Below are positions 33,494 through 43,405 of a stretch of DNA of 64,000 nucleotides, piece by piece (the stretch's first letter is position 1; the number at the start of each line of letters is the position of its first letter). A program made the position numbers and the translations under genes. The stretch is from contig JAMWZC010000006.1 of assembly GCA_024304985.1 (NCBI GenBank), positions 124,001-188,000 of the forward strand, read 5' to 3'. The notes below the pieces were generated by a model, which had not been told where the DNA came from, searched no databases, and saw only the letters and a list, made by a program, of their open reading frames with translations. Source of the stretch: Paracoccaceae bacterium. Its GTDB lineage: Bacteria; Pseudomonadota; Alphaproteobacteria; Rhodobacterales; Rhodobacteraceae.

Positions 33494-34471
33494 TCACTTT
33501 TGCGGACTGGCCTCGGGATTGGCCATGTGGATTGGCGCGCCTTCTTGGAATGCGTTGATCTGGTCGTAGATATCACCGAATTGCATGTCCAGCTCATCCT
33601 CGGTCACATAGCCGATATGGGGCGTGCAGATCACGTTGGGATGCGACATCAGCGGATCGGCAGGATTGGTCAGCGGTTCCGTGTCGAACACATCCAATGC
33701 GGCGATGCCGGGATGCCCGGCATTCAGCCCGTCAAGCAAGGCCCCCGGAGCGATCAGACCCGAGCGTGAGGTGTTGACCAGAACCGAACCCGCCCGCATC
33801 TGTGCCAGATCGGCGGCGGTGATGATCCCGCGTGTCTGTGGCGTCAGTTTCACATGCAGGCTGATCACGTCGCAACCGCCAAAGAACGCCTCGCGGCTGT
33901 CAGGCACATGCAGACCGTCCGAGCGCGCGCGGATACGGGCGTCGTCGGACCCCCACACATGCACCGGCATCCCGAAGGCGCGCGCATAGCCGGCCACCAC
34001 GCCGGAGACCCGACCATAGCCATAAAGTCCCAGCGGTCTGCCACGCAGCGTGCGCCCCACACCCATCTGCCAGTCGCCGGCACGGAGCGAGGCCATCTGC
34101 TGCGGTATCTGGCGCATCGCCGCCAGGATCAGACCCCATGTCAGCTCTGCCGCCGCATAAGAGGGCAGACCCGCGCTCATGTTGGATGACAGCAACACGC
34201 CATGGGCCGTGCAGGCTGCCACATCCACATGCGGATAAGGTCCGCGTTGCGAGATCAGGCGCAGACCGGGCAACCGTTCCAGCAGCGCCGCCGTGACGGG
34301 CGTACGCTCGCGGAACAACACCAGCACCTCGGCCTCTGCCAGTCGCTGGGCCAGCACATCCACATCCTCGACATGATCGGTCCAGACCGTCACGTCATGG
34401 CCCTGAAGCTTTGCGAACGAGGGCAGGCCACGCAGCGTATCGAACCAGTCGTCGAGGATATGGACTTTCAT
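33494..34471 (-). CDS. D-2-hydroxyacid dehydrogenase family protein
   Basis: A 325-residue NAD(P)-linked dehydrogenase of the phosphoglycerate/formate dehydrogenase family. The nucleotide loop is GLYGYGRVSGVVAGYARAFG, where the usual third Gly is Ser. The catalytic Arg is in VNTSRSGLI, Glu in DVFDTEPL, and His in TPHIGYVTED. ATG 34471 follows GAAAGGAACTCC. It starts 32 nt after the end of pheA on the same strand and may share its transcript. The substrate is not predictable; glyoxylate, hydroxypyruvate or 3-phosphoglycerate are options. Confidence 0.9.
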   Translation of the reverse strand: MKVHILDDWFDTLRGLPSFAKLQGHDVTVWTDHVEDVDVLAQRLAEAEVLVLFRERTPVTAALLERLPGLRLISQRGPYPHVDVAACTAHGVLLSSNMSAGLPSYAAAELTWGLILAAMRQIPQQMASLRAGDWQMGVGRTLRGRPLGLYGYGRVSGVVAGYARAFGMPVHVWGSDDARIRARSDGLHVPDSREAFFGGCDVISLHVKLTPQTRGIITAADLAQMRAGSVLVNTSRSGLIAPGALLDGLNAGHPGIAALDVFDTEPLTNPADPLMSHPNVICTPHIGYVTEDELDMQFGDIYDQINAFQEGAPIHMANPEASPQK

Positions 34472-34503
34472 GGAGTTCCTTTCATCCGTCTGCGTGGGGT
34501 GCA

Positions 34504-35334
34504 TCAGAACCGCTTGGGGTCGGCGGGATAGACCCCCAGGATCGTCAGCTCATTGGTGAAATAGCGCAACTCTTCCAGAGCCAGCCGGACATTGGCATCT
34601 TCGGGGTGTCCTTCGATATCGGCGTAGAACTGTGTCGCGGTGAAGGAGCCGCCCACCATGTAGCTTTCCAGTTTGGTCATGTTGACGCCATTGGTCGCAA
34701 AACCACCCATCGCCTTGTAAAGCGCGGCCGGAATGTTGCGGACCTGAAAGATGAAAGTGGTCATCATGTGGTCCGACCGGCGGCTGAGATCGGCTTTGGG
34801 TGCCATCAGCAGGAATCGCGTGGTGTTGTGTCCGTGATCCTCGATGTCGCGGGCCAGCACTTCGAGGCCGTGAATCTTTGCCGCCAGTTCGCTGGCCAGC
34901 ACACCCTGATCTGCGGCACCGCCACGCGCCAGTTCGGCAGCAGCGCCGGCGCTGTCTGCGGCGGCTTCGGCGGCTATGCCGTGGGCGTCAAGGAAGGCAC
35001 GGGCCTGCGGGATCAGTACCAGATGGGCGCGCACCTTGCGTATCTTGTCCAATGGCGTGCCCGGCCGTGCCATCAGGCAGATGCGGACGCGCACGAAAAC
35101 CTCGTCCACGATGTGCAAGCCGGACTCGGGCAGCAGCCGATGGATATCGGCGACCCGGCCATAGGTCGAGTTCTCGACCGGCAGCATCGCCATCTGAGCG
35201 CGTCCGGAATTGACCGCCTCGATCACGTCCTCGAAGGTCCGGCAGGGCAGCGCCTCCATGTCCGGGCGCGCCGCGACACAGGCCTCGTGCGAATAGGCGC
35301 CGAGGTCTCCCTGAAAGGCGATACGATTGCTCAT
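34504..35334 (-). CDS. pheA: Prephenate dehydratase
   Basis: A 276-residue monofunctional enzyme converting prephenate to phenylpyruvate in phenylalanine synthesis. The catalytic domain starts RIAFQGDLGAYSHEA and ends with the TRF motif in HNTTRFLLM (about residue 175). The ACT domain (TTFIFQVRNIPAALYKAMGG, then LESYMVGG) is the phenylalanine-binding feedback site. No chorismate mutase domain is fused. ATG 35334 follows CAGGAATTGACCCAT and gives the family start; the longer upstream frame is rejected. Confidence 0.96.
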   Translation of the reverse strand: MSNRIAFQGDLGAYSHEACVAARPDMEALPCRTFEDVIEAVNSGRAQMAMLPVENSTYGRVADIHRLLPESGLHIVDEVFVRVRICLMARPGTPLDKIRKVRAHLVLIPQARAFLDAHGIAAEAAADSAGAAAELARGGAADQGVLASELAAKIHGLEVLARDIEDHGHNTTRFLLMAPKADLSRRSDHMMTTFIFQVRNIPAALYKAMGGFATNGVNMTKLESYMVGGSFTATQFYADIEGHPEDANVRLALEELRYFTNELTILGVYPADPKRF

Positions 35335-35483
35335 ATGGGTCAATTCCTGTCGAATGCGGCTCACTTTTTGCCCACAAGGGCGTTTGGTCGCGGTAACTAT
35401 ACCTTGCCACGCAGAAGGGGAAGCAATAGATACCCGCCCGATAGCGACAAACAGCAAACCGATTCAAAACGGACGGGCCAGAC

Positions 35484-35996
35484 ATGCTTGACACGATGAC
35501 CTTCACCAAGACCCTGGGTGCTTTCTGTGGTGCCCTGCTGATTTTCCTGCTGGCCAAATGGGGCGCGGAAGAACTTTATCACACGGGCGGTGGTCATGGT
35601 GACGTGCAGCAGGCCTATGTGATCGACACCGGTGAAGAGGAAGTTGCCGCAGAGGCCGAAGAAGAAGTTGATTTCGCAACCCTGCTTGCGTCGGCCGACG
35701 TCGGTGCGGGTGCGCGGCAGTTCAACAAATGCGCCGCCTGCCACAAGCTGGAAGAGGGCGCGAACGGCACCGGGCCGCATCTGTATGGCGTGGTTGGCCG
35801 TCCCAAGGCGTCGGTGGATGGTTTCGGTTATTCGGGCGCCATCGGCACCGATGACGTGTGGTCGCCTGAGAATCTGTCTGCTTTCATCGAAAATCCCCGC
35901 GGTTATGCCCCCGGCACCTCGATGGCTTTTGCTGGTTTGAAGTCGCCCGAGGATCGCGCCGACCTGATTGCCTATCTGGACAGCATCGACAACTGA
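35484..35996 (+). CDS. Membrane-anchored cytochrome c (CycM/cy type)
   Basis: A 170-residue electron carrier. An N-terminal membrane anchor (about residues 8-25) is followed by a Glu/Ala-rich flexible linker (about 45-65) and a class I cytochrome c domain. The haem site is Cys83-x-x-Cys86-His87 and the distal Met is in GTSMAFAG. This layout matches cytochrome c552/CycM of Paracoccus and cytochrome cy of Rhodobacter, which carry electrons from the bc1 complex to oxidases. A cbb3 oxidase cluster lies 9 kb away. It is monocistronic with a strong terminator and divergent from pheA. Confidence 0.94.
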   Translation: MLDTMTFTKTLGAFCGALLIFLLAKWGAEELYHTGGGHGDVQQAYVIDTGEEEVAAEAEEEVDFATLLASADVGAGARQFNKCAACHKLEEGANGTGPHLYGVVGRPKASVDGFGYSGAIGTDDVWSPENLSAFIENPRGYAPGTSMAFAGLKSPEDRADLIAYLDSIDN

Positions 35997-36023
35997 TCTA
36001 TCGCTGGGTCACATCGTTTCGAA

Positions 36024-36056
36024 AGACCGCCGCTGCGCTGCACCGGCGGTCTTTTT
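36024..36056 (+). terminator. Terminator of the cytochrome c gene
   Basis: AGACCGCCG (36024-36032) pairs with CGGCGGTCT (36044-36052), followed by TTTT. Confidence 0.92.
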
Positions 36057-36195
36057 CATGAACGCTTGCCGGCTTTCGCGTCGATCACGGAAAGATCACC
36101 TAATCTGAACTTGAATATGGTTATTCTCGGCCTTTAGCTTAGGTAGATCATGCAAGACCGGATCGCACCGGTCGCGTCAGCAGGAGGATGAGCAC

Positions 36196-38109
36196 TTGAA
36201 CCGGCCCCGCAACAGCGCCGCCGCGCGCACCGTCCCACCCTTTTCGTTCCTGCCTATGCCGGCCTTCATGGCGCTGGTCGCGGCCTGTGTTGTGATGATG
36301 ACGGCGATAGCGCCTGTCAGGGCGGAAGAACGTATCATCCGCGCTCACGGCATTTCCACTTTTGGCGAGCTGAAATATCCCGAAGGTTTCGCCCATTTCG
36401 ACTACGTCAACCCTGAGGCACCCAAGGGCGGCACGTTCTCGACCTGGGGGTTCGGCACATTTGACAGCCTTTCGCCCTATATCCTCAAGGGCAACGCTGC
36501 GGCGCTGTCCAGCGTGTTCTTCGACACGCTGATGACCGGATCGCTGGATGAGCCTGACGCGATGTACGGGCTTGTCGCCCATACGATCGAGTATCCGGAA
36601 AGCCGGGAATGGGCGATTTTCTACATGCGGCCCGAAGCGACATTCTCTGACGGAACGCCCGTGACGGCCCATGACGTGGTCTTCAGCTACGAAGTGTTGC
36701 GCGACAAGGGTCAGCCTTCCTATCGCGTGCTGTTCAGGGATTTCCAGTCGGTCGAGGCGCTGGATGACCACACGGTGAAGTTCACATTCAACCCCGATGG
36801 CGCCCTGCGCGAATTGCCGATGAGCGCGGCGGGCCTGCCTATCTTTTCGCGCGCCTATTACGAGACACGCGACTTCGCGGAATCCACGCTGGAACCGCCG
36901 CTCGGGTCCGGGCCCTATGCGCTGAACCGTGTCGATCCGGGCCGGTCGGTCAGCTACAAGCGGCGCGATGATTATTGGGCGCGCGATCTGAACGTGAACG
37001 TCGGCCAGAACAATTTCGACATTCTGCAGGTCGAGTATTTCGCCGATTACACGACCGCGTTCGAAGCCTTCAAGGCCGGTGCCTATATGTACCGTGAAGA
37101 ATTCATGTCTCTGATCTGGGCCACCGGCTATGATTTCCCGGCCGTGCAAAGTGAAGCGGTGAAGGTCGAGACGCTACCCGATGGCCGTCCCGCCGGCACG
37201 CAGGGGTTCTGGTTCAACCTGCGCCGGCCCATTTTCGAAGATGCGCGCGTGCGTCAGGCACTGGGCATGGCCTTCAACTTCGAATGGGCCAACGAAAGCC
37301 TGTTCTACGGTATCTACAAGCGGACGGACAGTTTCTGGGAAAACTCGACAATGCAGGCCGAGGGACTGCCCTCGGATGCGGAACTGGCGCTGCTGGAACC
37401 GCTGCGTGCGCATATCCCCGAGAGCGTCTTCACAGAACCGGCCTTCAGCCCCGCCGAGTCCGATCCGTCGAGCGTGGCGGACCGGCGTGCCCTGCGTCAG
37501 GCGGGCCGCCTGCTGGAGGAAGCGGGTTGGACCGTGGGTGCTGACGGCATTCGCGTCAACGCCGACGGAGAGCGCCTGCGGATCGAGGTGCTGAATGACA
37601 GCGCCAGTTTTGAGCGCATCATCAACCCCTATGTCGAGAACCTGCGCCGCCTTGGCGTGGACGCGGTTTATGTGCGCGTCGATGCCGCCCAGTCGCAAGA
37701 GCGGGAAAAGACCTTCGATTTCGACATCGTGACGCGGCGCTATGCCATGTCGCAGACACCGGGGATCGAACTGCGCGGAATCTTTGGTGGCGAGGCCGCG
37801 AATGTCGAGGGATCGAACAACATCGCTGGCGTCAACAATCCGGCCGTGGATTCGCTGATCCGCACGATCGAGAACGCGACCAGTCGCGAAGATCTGGAAG
37901 CTGCTGTTTCGGCGCTGGACCGGGTGCTGCGCGCGATGCACATCTGGGTGCCCCAGTGGTACAAGGGCGAGCACAACATCGCCTATTTCGACATGTACGA
38001 GCGTCCCTACACCGATACCCCGCCGCCCAACGGCATGGGAGAATTGTCGATCTGGTGGTTCAACCCCGAGAAAGCGCAGGCCCTTCGGGCGTCCGGCGCG
38101 ATCCGCTAG
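36196..38109 (+). CDS. yejA: Peptide ABC transporter substrate-binding protein (YejA-like)
   Basis: A 637-residue periplasmic solute-binding protein of family 5, the receptor of a peptide importer. Start: an in-frame TTG at 36196 lies 8 nt after a perfect AGGAGG (36182-36187); the ATG between them (36189) is in another frame and stops at once. A hydrophobic signal region ([22 protein letters not shown]) follows a longish basic N-terminus. [29 protein letters not shown] is typical of YejA. First gene of yejABEF (10-nt gap to yejB). YejA relatives bind peptides such as microcin C. Confidence 0.93.
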   Translation: MNRPRNSAAARTVPPFSFLPMPAFMALVAACVVMMTAIAPVRAEERIIRAHGISTFGELKYPEGFAHFDYVNPEAPKGGTFSTWGFGTFDSLSPYILKGNAAALSSVFFDTLMTGSLDEPDAMYGLVAHTIEYPESREWAIFYMRPEATFSDGTPVTAHDVVFSYEVLRDKGQPSYRVLFRDFQSVEALDDHTVKFTFNPDGALRELPMSAAGLPIFSRAYYETRDFAESTLEPPLGSGPYALNRVDPGRSVSYKRRDDYWARDLNVNVGQNNFDILQVEYFADYTTAFEAFKAGAYMYREEFMSLIWATGYDFPAVQSEAVKVETLPDGRPAGTQGFWFNLRRPIFEDARVRQALGMAFNFEWANESLFYGIYKRTDSFWENSTMQAEGLPSDAELALLEPLRAHIPESVFTEPAFSPAESDPSSVADRRALRQAGRLLEEAGWTVGADGIRVNADGERLRIEVLNDSASFERIINPYVENLRRLGVDAVYVRVDAAQSQEREKTFDFDIVTRRYAMSQTPGIELRGIFGGEAANVEGSNNIAGVNNPAVDSLIRTIENATSREDLEAAVSALDRVLRAMHIWVPQWYKGEHNIAYFDMYERPYTDTPPPNGMGELSIWWFNPEKAQALRASGAIR

Positions 38110-38119
38110 GGACCACGAC

Positions 38120-39205
38120 ATGGGCGCCTATATCCTCCGCCGTCTGGCGTTGATCATCCCCACGCTGCTGGGGATCATGATCATCAACTTTGCGCTGGTG
38201 CAGTTCGTGCCCGGGGGGCCGATCGAACAGATCATCGCGCAGGTGCAGGGGCAGGGCGATGTGTTCGAGGGGTTCGCAGGCGGTGGTGACGCAGGTGTCA
38301 GTGCAGGGGCCGGATCAGACAGCGAATATGCCGGTGCGCGCGGTCTGCCGCCCGAGTTCATCGCACAGTTGGAGGCCGAGTTCGGCTTCGACAAGCCGCC
38401 GCTGGAGCGGTTCTTCACGATGCTGTGGAATTACATGCGGCTGGATTTCGGTGACAGCTACTTCCGCTCGATCAGCGTGATTGATCTGGTTCTGGAAAAA
38501 ATGCCCGTGTCGATCACGCTGGGCCTTTGGTCGACGCTGATCGCCTATGCGGTGTCGATCCCGTTGGGAATCCGCAAGGCTGTCAAGGATGGCTCGCCCT
38601 TCGATACATGGACATCCGGCATGATCATCGTGGCCTATGCCATTCCCGGCTTCCTGTTCGCGATCCTTCTGCTGGTGCTGTTCGCGGGCGGGTCCTATTT
38701 CCAGATCTTCCCGCTGCGCGGCCTGACCTCGGATAATTTCGATGAACTGTCCCTGCTGGGCAAGGTGGCTGACTACTTCTGGCACATCGCATTGCCGGTG
38801 ACAGCCTCGACGATCTCGGCCTTTGCCACGCTGACCCTGTTGACGAAGAACAGTTTTCTGGACGAGATCAAGAAGCACTATGTCATGACGGCACGCGCCA
38901 AAGGGCTGTCGGAAAAGAAGGTGCTGTATGGCCATGTCTTCCGCAATGCGATGCTGATCGTGATCGCGGGATTTCCGGCCGTCTTCATCGGTGTGTTCTT
39001 CGGAGGATCGCTGATCATCGAGACGATCTTCTCGCTGGATGGTCTGGGACGGCTTGGGTTCGAGGCGGCGGTGGCGCGCGACTATCCGGTGATCTTCGGC
39101 ACGCTGTTCATCTTTGGCCTGATCGGGCTGGTGGTGGGCATCCTGTCGGACCTGATGTATGTGCTGGTCGATCCGCGCATCGACTTTGAAAAAAGGGAGG
39201 GCTGA
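38120..39205 (+). CDS. yejB: Peptide ABC transporter permease (YejB-like)
   Basis: A 361-residue inner-membrane permease of the DppB/OppB class, close in length to E. coli YejB. The N-terminal segment is [25 protein letters not shown] large periplasmic loop (residues about 35-100, Gly/Asp-rich) follows, and the EAA-type coupling loop is [25 protein letters not shown] (about 254-278), which contacts the ATPase. It overlaps nothing but sits 10 nt after yejA and 3 nt before yejE, so it is translated as one operon. Confidence 0.95.
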   Translation: MGAYILRRLALIIPTLLGIMIINFALVQFVPGGPIEQIIAQVQGQGDVFEGFAGGGDAGVSAGAGSDSEYAGARGLPPEFIAQLEAEFGFDKPPLERFFTMLWNYMRLDFGDSYFRSISVIDLVLEKMPVSITLGLWSTLIAYAVSIPLGIRKAVKDGSPFDTWTSGMIIVAYAIPGFLFAILLLVLFAGGSYFQIFPLRGLTSDNFDELSLLGKVADYFWHIALPVTASTISAFATLTLLTKNSFLDEIKKHYVMTARAKGLSEKKVLYGHVFRNAMLIVIAGFPAVFIGVFFGGSLIIETIFSLDGLGRLGFEAAVARDYPVIFGTLFIFGLIGLVVGILSDLMYVLVDPRIDFEKREG

Positions 39206-39208
39206 GCG

Positions 39209-40384
39209 ATGGCGACCCTGCCTGATCCGACTGTGACACCCGCGCCCATGCCCGCCGATCTGGCCGCGCCCAAGAAGGCGTTTCTGTCGCCGCTCAACCA
39301 GCGCCGCTGGAACAATTTCAAGCGTAACCGGCGCGCCTTCTGGTCGTTGATCATCTTTTCGGTGCTGTTCGGCCTGTCCCTGTTCGCCGAGTTCATCGCC
39401 AATGACAAACCGATCCTCGTGAAATATCAGGGCGAGTTCTATACGCCGATCTTCCGCTTCTACCCTGAAACCACCTTTGGCGGCGATTTTCAGACCGAAG
39501 CACCTTATCGCGATATCGAGGTGCAGTGCCTTATCGCATCGGGCGGACTGGAAGCGTGCTTCGACGATCCCGAAGGCATCAAGGCGCAGGCCGAAACGGG
39601 CATAGTGGACGGTCAGGCAATCGAGCAAGGCTGGTCCATTTGGCCGATCATCCCCTACAGCTACCGCACGACCGTGGACCGTCCCGGTGCCGCACCCCTG
39701 CCGCCCAACAGTCAGAACTGGCTGGGCACGGATGATACGAAACGCGATGTGATGGCGCGTGTCATCTATGGTTTCCGCCTGTCGATCCTGTTCACGCTGA
39801 TCGTGACGACTCTGGCCTCGCTTGTCGGGATCGCGGCGGGGGCCATTCAGGGCTATTTCGGGGGGTGGGTCGATCTGATCTTTCAGCGCATTATCGAGAT
39901 CTGGGGGGCGACCCCGGCGCTTTATGTCATCATCATCCTGTTCGCTATTCTGGGGCGAAGTTTCTGGCTGTTGGTGTTTATCACCGTGCTGTTCGGCTGG
40001 ACGGCGCTGGTGGGTGTGGTGCGGGCGGAATTCCTGCGGGCGCGCAACCTTGAATATGTCCGCGCGGCCAAGGCGCTGGGCGTCAGCAACACCACGATCA
40101 TGTTCCGCCACATGCTGCCCAATGCGATGGTGGCGACCGTGACGATGCTGCCCTTCATCGTGACAGGCACGATTGCCACCTTGGCAGGGCTGGATTTTCT
40201 GGGTTTTGGCCTGCCATCCTCCTCACCGTCTTTGGGAGAGTTGACGCTTCAGGCCAAACAGAACCTGCAGGCGCCTTGGCTGGGTTTCACCGCGTTTTTC
40301 GTTTTTGCCATCATGCTGTCGCTGCTTGTCTTCATTTTCGAAGGCGTGCGTGATGCCTTCGATCCCAGAAAGACTTTTCAATGA
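39209..40384 (+). CDS. yejE: Peptide ABC transporter permease (YejE-like)
   Basis: A 391-residue DppC-type permease. A cytoplasmic N-terminus with FLSPLNQRRWNNFKRNRRAFWSL precedes TM1. A long periplasmic domain (about residues 65-165, ending NWLGTDDTKRDVMARVIYGFR) is followed by five helices and the EAA loop EYVRAAKALGVSNTTIMFRHMLPNA. It is some 50 residues longer than E. coli YejE as I recall it, the extra length lying in the periplasmic loop. It overlaps yejF by four bases (ATGA). Confidence 0.94.
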   Translation: MATLPDPTVTPAPMPADLAAPKKAFLSPLNQRRWNNFKRNRRAFWSLIIFSVLFGLSLFAEFIANDKPILVKYQGEFYTPIFRFYPETTFGGDFQTEAPYRDIEVQCLIASGGLEACFDDPEGIKAQAETGIVDGQAIEQGWSIWPIIPYSYRTTVDRPGAAPLPPNSQNWLGTDDTKRDVMARVIYGFRLSILFTLIVTTLASLVGIAAGAIQGYFGGWVDLIFQRIIEIWGATPALYVIIILFAILGRSFWLLVFITVLFGWTALVGVVRAEFLRARNLEYVRAAKALGVSNTTIMFRHMLPNAMVATVTMLPFIVTGTIATLAGLDFLGFGLPSSSPSLGELTLQAKQNLQAPWLGFTAFFVFAIMLSLLVFIFEGVRDAFDPRKTFQ

Positions 40385-41973
40385 GCCTTCTTGAGGTCAA
40401 GGATCTGAACGTCTCGTTCCGTCAGGATGGCAAGCTGACGCATGCCGTGGGTGGAGTCAGCTTCACGCTTGAGCGGGGCGAAACCGTTGCACTGGTCGGT
40501 GAAAGCGGATCGGGCAAGTCCGTTACCGCGCTGAGCACCGTGTCCCTGTTGGGGGAGTCCGCGCAGGTCTCGGGGTCGGTGACCTATGATGGTCAGCAGA
40601 TGATCGGTGCGGATGACGCGCTACTGCGCAAAGTGCGCGGCAATGACATCAGTTTCATCTTTCAGGAACCGATGACCAGCCTGAACCCGCTGCATACGCT
40701 CGAACGGCAGTTGTCCGAGTCCTTGGCGCTGCATCAGGGGATTGTCGGCGAGGCGGCGCGGATTCGCATCATCGAGTTGCTGGAAAAGGTCGGTATCCGG
40801 GACGCCGAAAGCCGCCTTGGCGCCTATCCGCATCAATTGTCGGGCGGGCAGCGCCAGCGGGTGATGATTGCCATGGCACTGGCCAACAAACCCGATGTGC
40901 TGATCGCGGATGAACCGACCACGGCGCTTGACGTGACCATTCAGGCGCAGATCCTTGACCTGCTGGCCGAATTGAAGCGGACCGAGAATATGGGGCTGCT
41001 GTTCATCACCCATGATCTGGGGATCGTGCGTCGCATCGCCGACAAGGTTTGCGTCATGAAGGGCGGCGAGATAGTCGAGCAGGGCCCGACCGCCGAGATT
41101 TTCGCCAATCCGCAGCACGACTACACCCGCAAGCTGCTGGCCGCGCGTGCCGTGGGCACGCCTGCCCCCGTGGCGGCGGATGCGAAAGAGTTGATCCGCA
41201 CTGATCATCTGAAAGTCTGGTTTCCCATCCAGCGCGGCTTTCTGAAACGCACCGTGGGTCATGTGAAGGCCGTGAATGACGCGACGATCAGCGTCCGCGC
41301 GGGCGAGACTTTGGGCATCGTTGGCGAAAGCGGCTCAGGCAAGACAACGCTGGCATTGGCCATCATGCGGCTCATCGCATCAGAGGGCGGTATCACCTTC
41401 GACGGGCAGGACGTGCGCGGCTGGTCCACGTCGCGGCTGCGCGCGCTGCGCAAGGACATGCAGATCGTGTTTCAGGACCCTTTCGGCAGCCTGTCCCCGC
41501 GCATGACCTGCGAACAGATCATCGCCGAAGGTCTGGGTGTGCACGGTGTCGCACCGGGACAGGACAAGCGCCAGATGGTGGCCGAAATCATGGCGGAGGT
41601 GGGGTTGGACCCTGCCACCATGCACCGCTATCCGCACGAGTTTTCCGGCGGTCAGCGCCAGCGCATCGCCATTGCCCGTGCCATGATCCTGCGGCCCAAG
41701 CTGCTGGTGCTGGACGAGCCCACGTCGGCCCTGGATATGACCGTGCAGGTGCAGATCGTCGATCTGTTGCGCGCGTTGCAGGTGAAATACGGGCTGGCCT
41801 ATCTGTTCATCAGCCACGACCTGAACGTGGTACGCGCCATGAGCCACAAGATGATCGTGATGAAACAGGGCGACGTGGTCGAAGCGGGTGACGCGCAGAC
41901 CTTGTTTGCCGATCCGCAGACCGATTACGCCCGCAGCCTGCTGGCGGCGGCACTGGATCTGACCGCCGCCTGA
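40381..41973 (+). CDS. yejF: Peptide ABC transporter ATPase, fused double domain (YejF-like)
   Basis: A 530-residue protein with two complete ABC ATPase domains in one chain, powering the YejBE permease. Domain 1: Walker [10 protein letters not shown] (about 36), signature LSGGQRQRV, Walker [13 protein letters not shown]. Domain 2: Walker [11 protein letters not shown] (about 315), signature [10 protein letters not shown], Walker [13 protein letters not shown]. Each has the oligopeptide-type C-terminal extension ([26 protein letters not shown]). The start overlaps the yejE stop. Last gene of the operon, converging on hemN. Confidence 0.96.
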   Translation: MSLLEVKDLNVSFRQDGKLTHAVGGVSFTLERGETVALVGESGSGKSVTALSTVSLLGESAQVSGSVTYDGQQMIGADDALLRKVRGNDISFIFQEPMTSLNPLHTLERQLSESLALHQGIVGEAARIRIIELLEKVGIRDAESRLGAYPHQLSGGQRQRVMIAMALANKPDVLIADEPTTALDVTIQAQILDLLAELKRTENMGLLFITHDLGIVRRIADKVCVMKGGEIVEQGPTAEIFANPQHDYTRKLLAARAVGTPAPVAADAKELIRTDHLKVWFPIQRGFLKRTVGHVKAVNDATISVRAGETLGIVGESGSGKTTLALAIMRLIASEGGITFDGQDVRGWSTSRLRALRKDMQIVFQDPFGSLSPRMTCEQIIAEGLGVHGVAPGQDKRQMVAEIMAEVGLDPATMHRYPHEFSGGQRQRIAIARAMILRPKLLVLDEPTSALDMTVQVQIVDLLRALQVKYGLAYLFISHDLNVVRAMSHKMIVMKQGDVVEAGDAQTLFADPQTDYARSLLAAALDLTAA

Positions 41974-41984
41974 AGGGGCTTCGG

Positions 41985-43340
41985 TCAGATCGCGGAACTG
42001 TGTCCGGCCTTGCTCATGTCATAGGCGTCGAAACTGCGGGCGATCATGCGGGTCAGGGGACGGGCCGCGACAGGGATGCTCAAAATGCCGTCAGCCATGT
42101 GCAGGATGCCGGGAAACTGGGCGGTCGCCCGGTCGAACAACTGCTGCACCTGCGCTTGGGTGACACCGAAACGCGTCTGCAATTCGGCACTGTCGATGCG
42201 GAAATCACACATCAAGGCTTCGATCATCCGGCTGCGCAGCTTGTCCTCGGCAGAGAAGGCATGCCCTTTCGAGACCGAGAAGCGCCCCTCGCGGATAGCC
42301 CCTGTATGGGCCCCGGTGGCAGGCGCGTTCTGCGCATATCCTTGCGGAAACTTCGAGATGGACGACGCCCCGACACCGATCAGCACATCGGCAGGGTCAT
42401 CGGTATAGCCCTGAAAGTTCCGCCGCAGTTTCCCGGCCTTCTGCGCCACGGTCAGACCATCGGTCTGGGTGGCGAAATGGTCGATGCCGATTTCGGCATA
42501 GCCATCCCACAGGAACAGCTTGCGCGCCGTCTCGAACAACTCCAGCCGCTCTTCCGGTGTGGGCAGCGCGTCCGACGGGATCATCTGCTGGCGCTTGGCC
42601 ATCCATGGGACATGGGCATAGCCGTAGAGCGCGACCCGGTCCGGGTTCAGGGACAGCAGTTTCTGCACACTTTCGGTGATCCGCGCGCGCGACTGATGAG
42701 GCAGACCGAAAAGGATGTCGGCATTCAGGCTTTTGACACCGCGCGCCCTGATTTCGTTCACGGCATCGCGTGTGATGTCATAGCTTTGCAGGCGTCCGAT
42801 GGTTTGCTGGATCGCCTCGTCAAAATCCTGCACCCCGATCGAGGCCCTGTTCATGCCGGCCGCCGCCAAAGCATCCAGGCGCGCCGCGTCGATCTCGTTC
42901 GGGTCAATCTCGACCGAGAATTCGCCATCCGGGGCCATCGGTGCCACATCAAAGATTGCGCCAGCCAGATCGGTCATCATCGCGGGCGACAAGAGCGTCG
43001 GCGTGCCGCCACCCCAGTGCAGGCGTGACAGCCGCACGCCGTCGGGCAGGATCTGACGGAGGAGTGTCAACTCTGCCTTCAGCGTCTCAAGATAGGCGGC
43101 TACCGGCGCATCGCTCTGCGTGCCCTGTGTCCTGCAGGCGCAGAACCAGCACAACCTGCGACAAAACGGAACATGCACGTAAAGAGATATATCCGAACCT
43201 GGGCTTATTGCCTTGATCCAATTGGAAAAATCCGACGCGCCAATCCCGTTCGAGAAATGTGGCGCGGTGGGGTAACTGGTATACCGCGGCACTTTCGCGT
43301 CGAACAGGCCCAGTTTTGCGAGTTGCTTTTTCATCATCAT
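41985..43340 (-). CDS. hemN: Oxygen-independent coproporphyrinogen III oxidase
   Basis: A 451-residue radical-SAM enzyme that oxidises coproporphyrinogen III to protoporphyrinogen IX without oxygen. The [4Fe-4S]/SAM motif is Cys60-x3-Cys64-x2-Cys67 (PFCRRLCWFC). GGGTPTLLSP follows, and the HemN C-terminal domain (DFRIDSAELQTRFGVTQAQ-type) is present. Three consecutive ATGs (43340, 43337, 43334) could serve. The frame continues into the FNR site and is rejected there. The FNR site centre is about 41 bp upstream of 43340, suggesting FnrL activation. It complements the aerobic HemF at 58513. Confidence 0.95.
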   Translation of the reverse strand: MMMKKQLAKLGLFDAKVPRYTSYPTAPHFSNGIGASDFSNWIKAISPGSDISLYVHVPFCRRLCWFCACRTQGTQSDAPVAAYLETLKAELTLLRQILPDGVRLSRLHWGGGTPTLLSPAMMTDLAGAIFDVAPMAPDGEFSVEIDPNEIDAARLDALAAAGMNRASIGVQDFDEAIQQTIGRLQSYDITRDAVNEIRARGVKSLNADILFGLPHQSRARITESVQKLLSLNPDRVALYGYAHVPWMAKRQQMIPSDALPTPEERLELFETARKLFLWDGYAEIGIDHFATQTDGLTVAQKAGKLRRNFQGYTDDPADVLIGVGASSISKFPQGYAQNAPATGAHTGAIREGRFSVSKGHAFSAEDKLRSRMIEALMCDFRIDSAELQTRFGVTQAQVQQLFDRATAQFPGILHMADGILSIPVAARPLTRMIARSFDAYDMSKAGHSSAI

Positions 43341-43374
43341 CTGTCTAGTCTTCTGGACATTGGGGAAAAATTCT

Positions 43375-43388
43375 TTGACCCAGATCAA
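43375..43388. promoter_or_regulatory. FNR-type site between hemN and fnrL
   Basis: TTGAC-CCAG-ATCAA fits the TTGAY-N4-RTCAA consensus of FnrL. Its centre is about 41 bp from the hemN ATG and about 24 bp from the fnrL ATG, which would allow hemN activation and fnrL autoregulation. Confidence 0.85.
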
Positions 43389-43405
43389 GTGCGCGAAGTG
43401 TCAAC

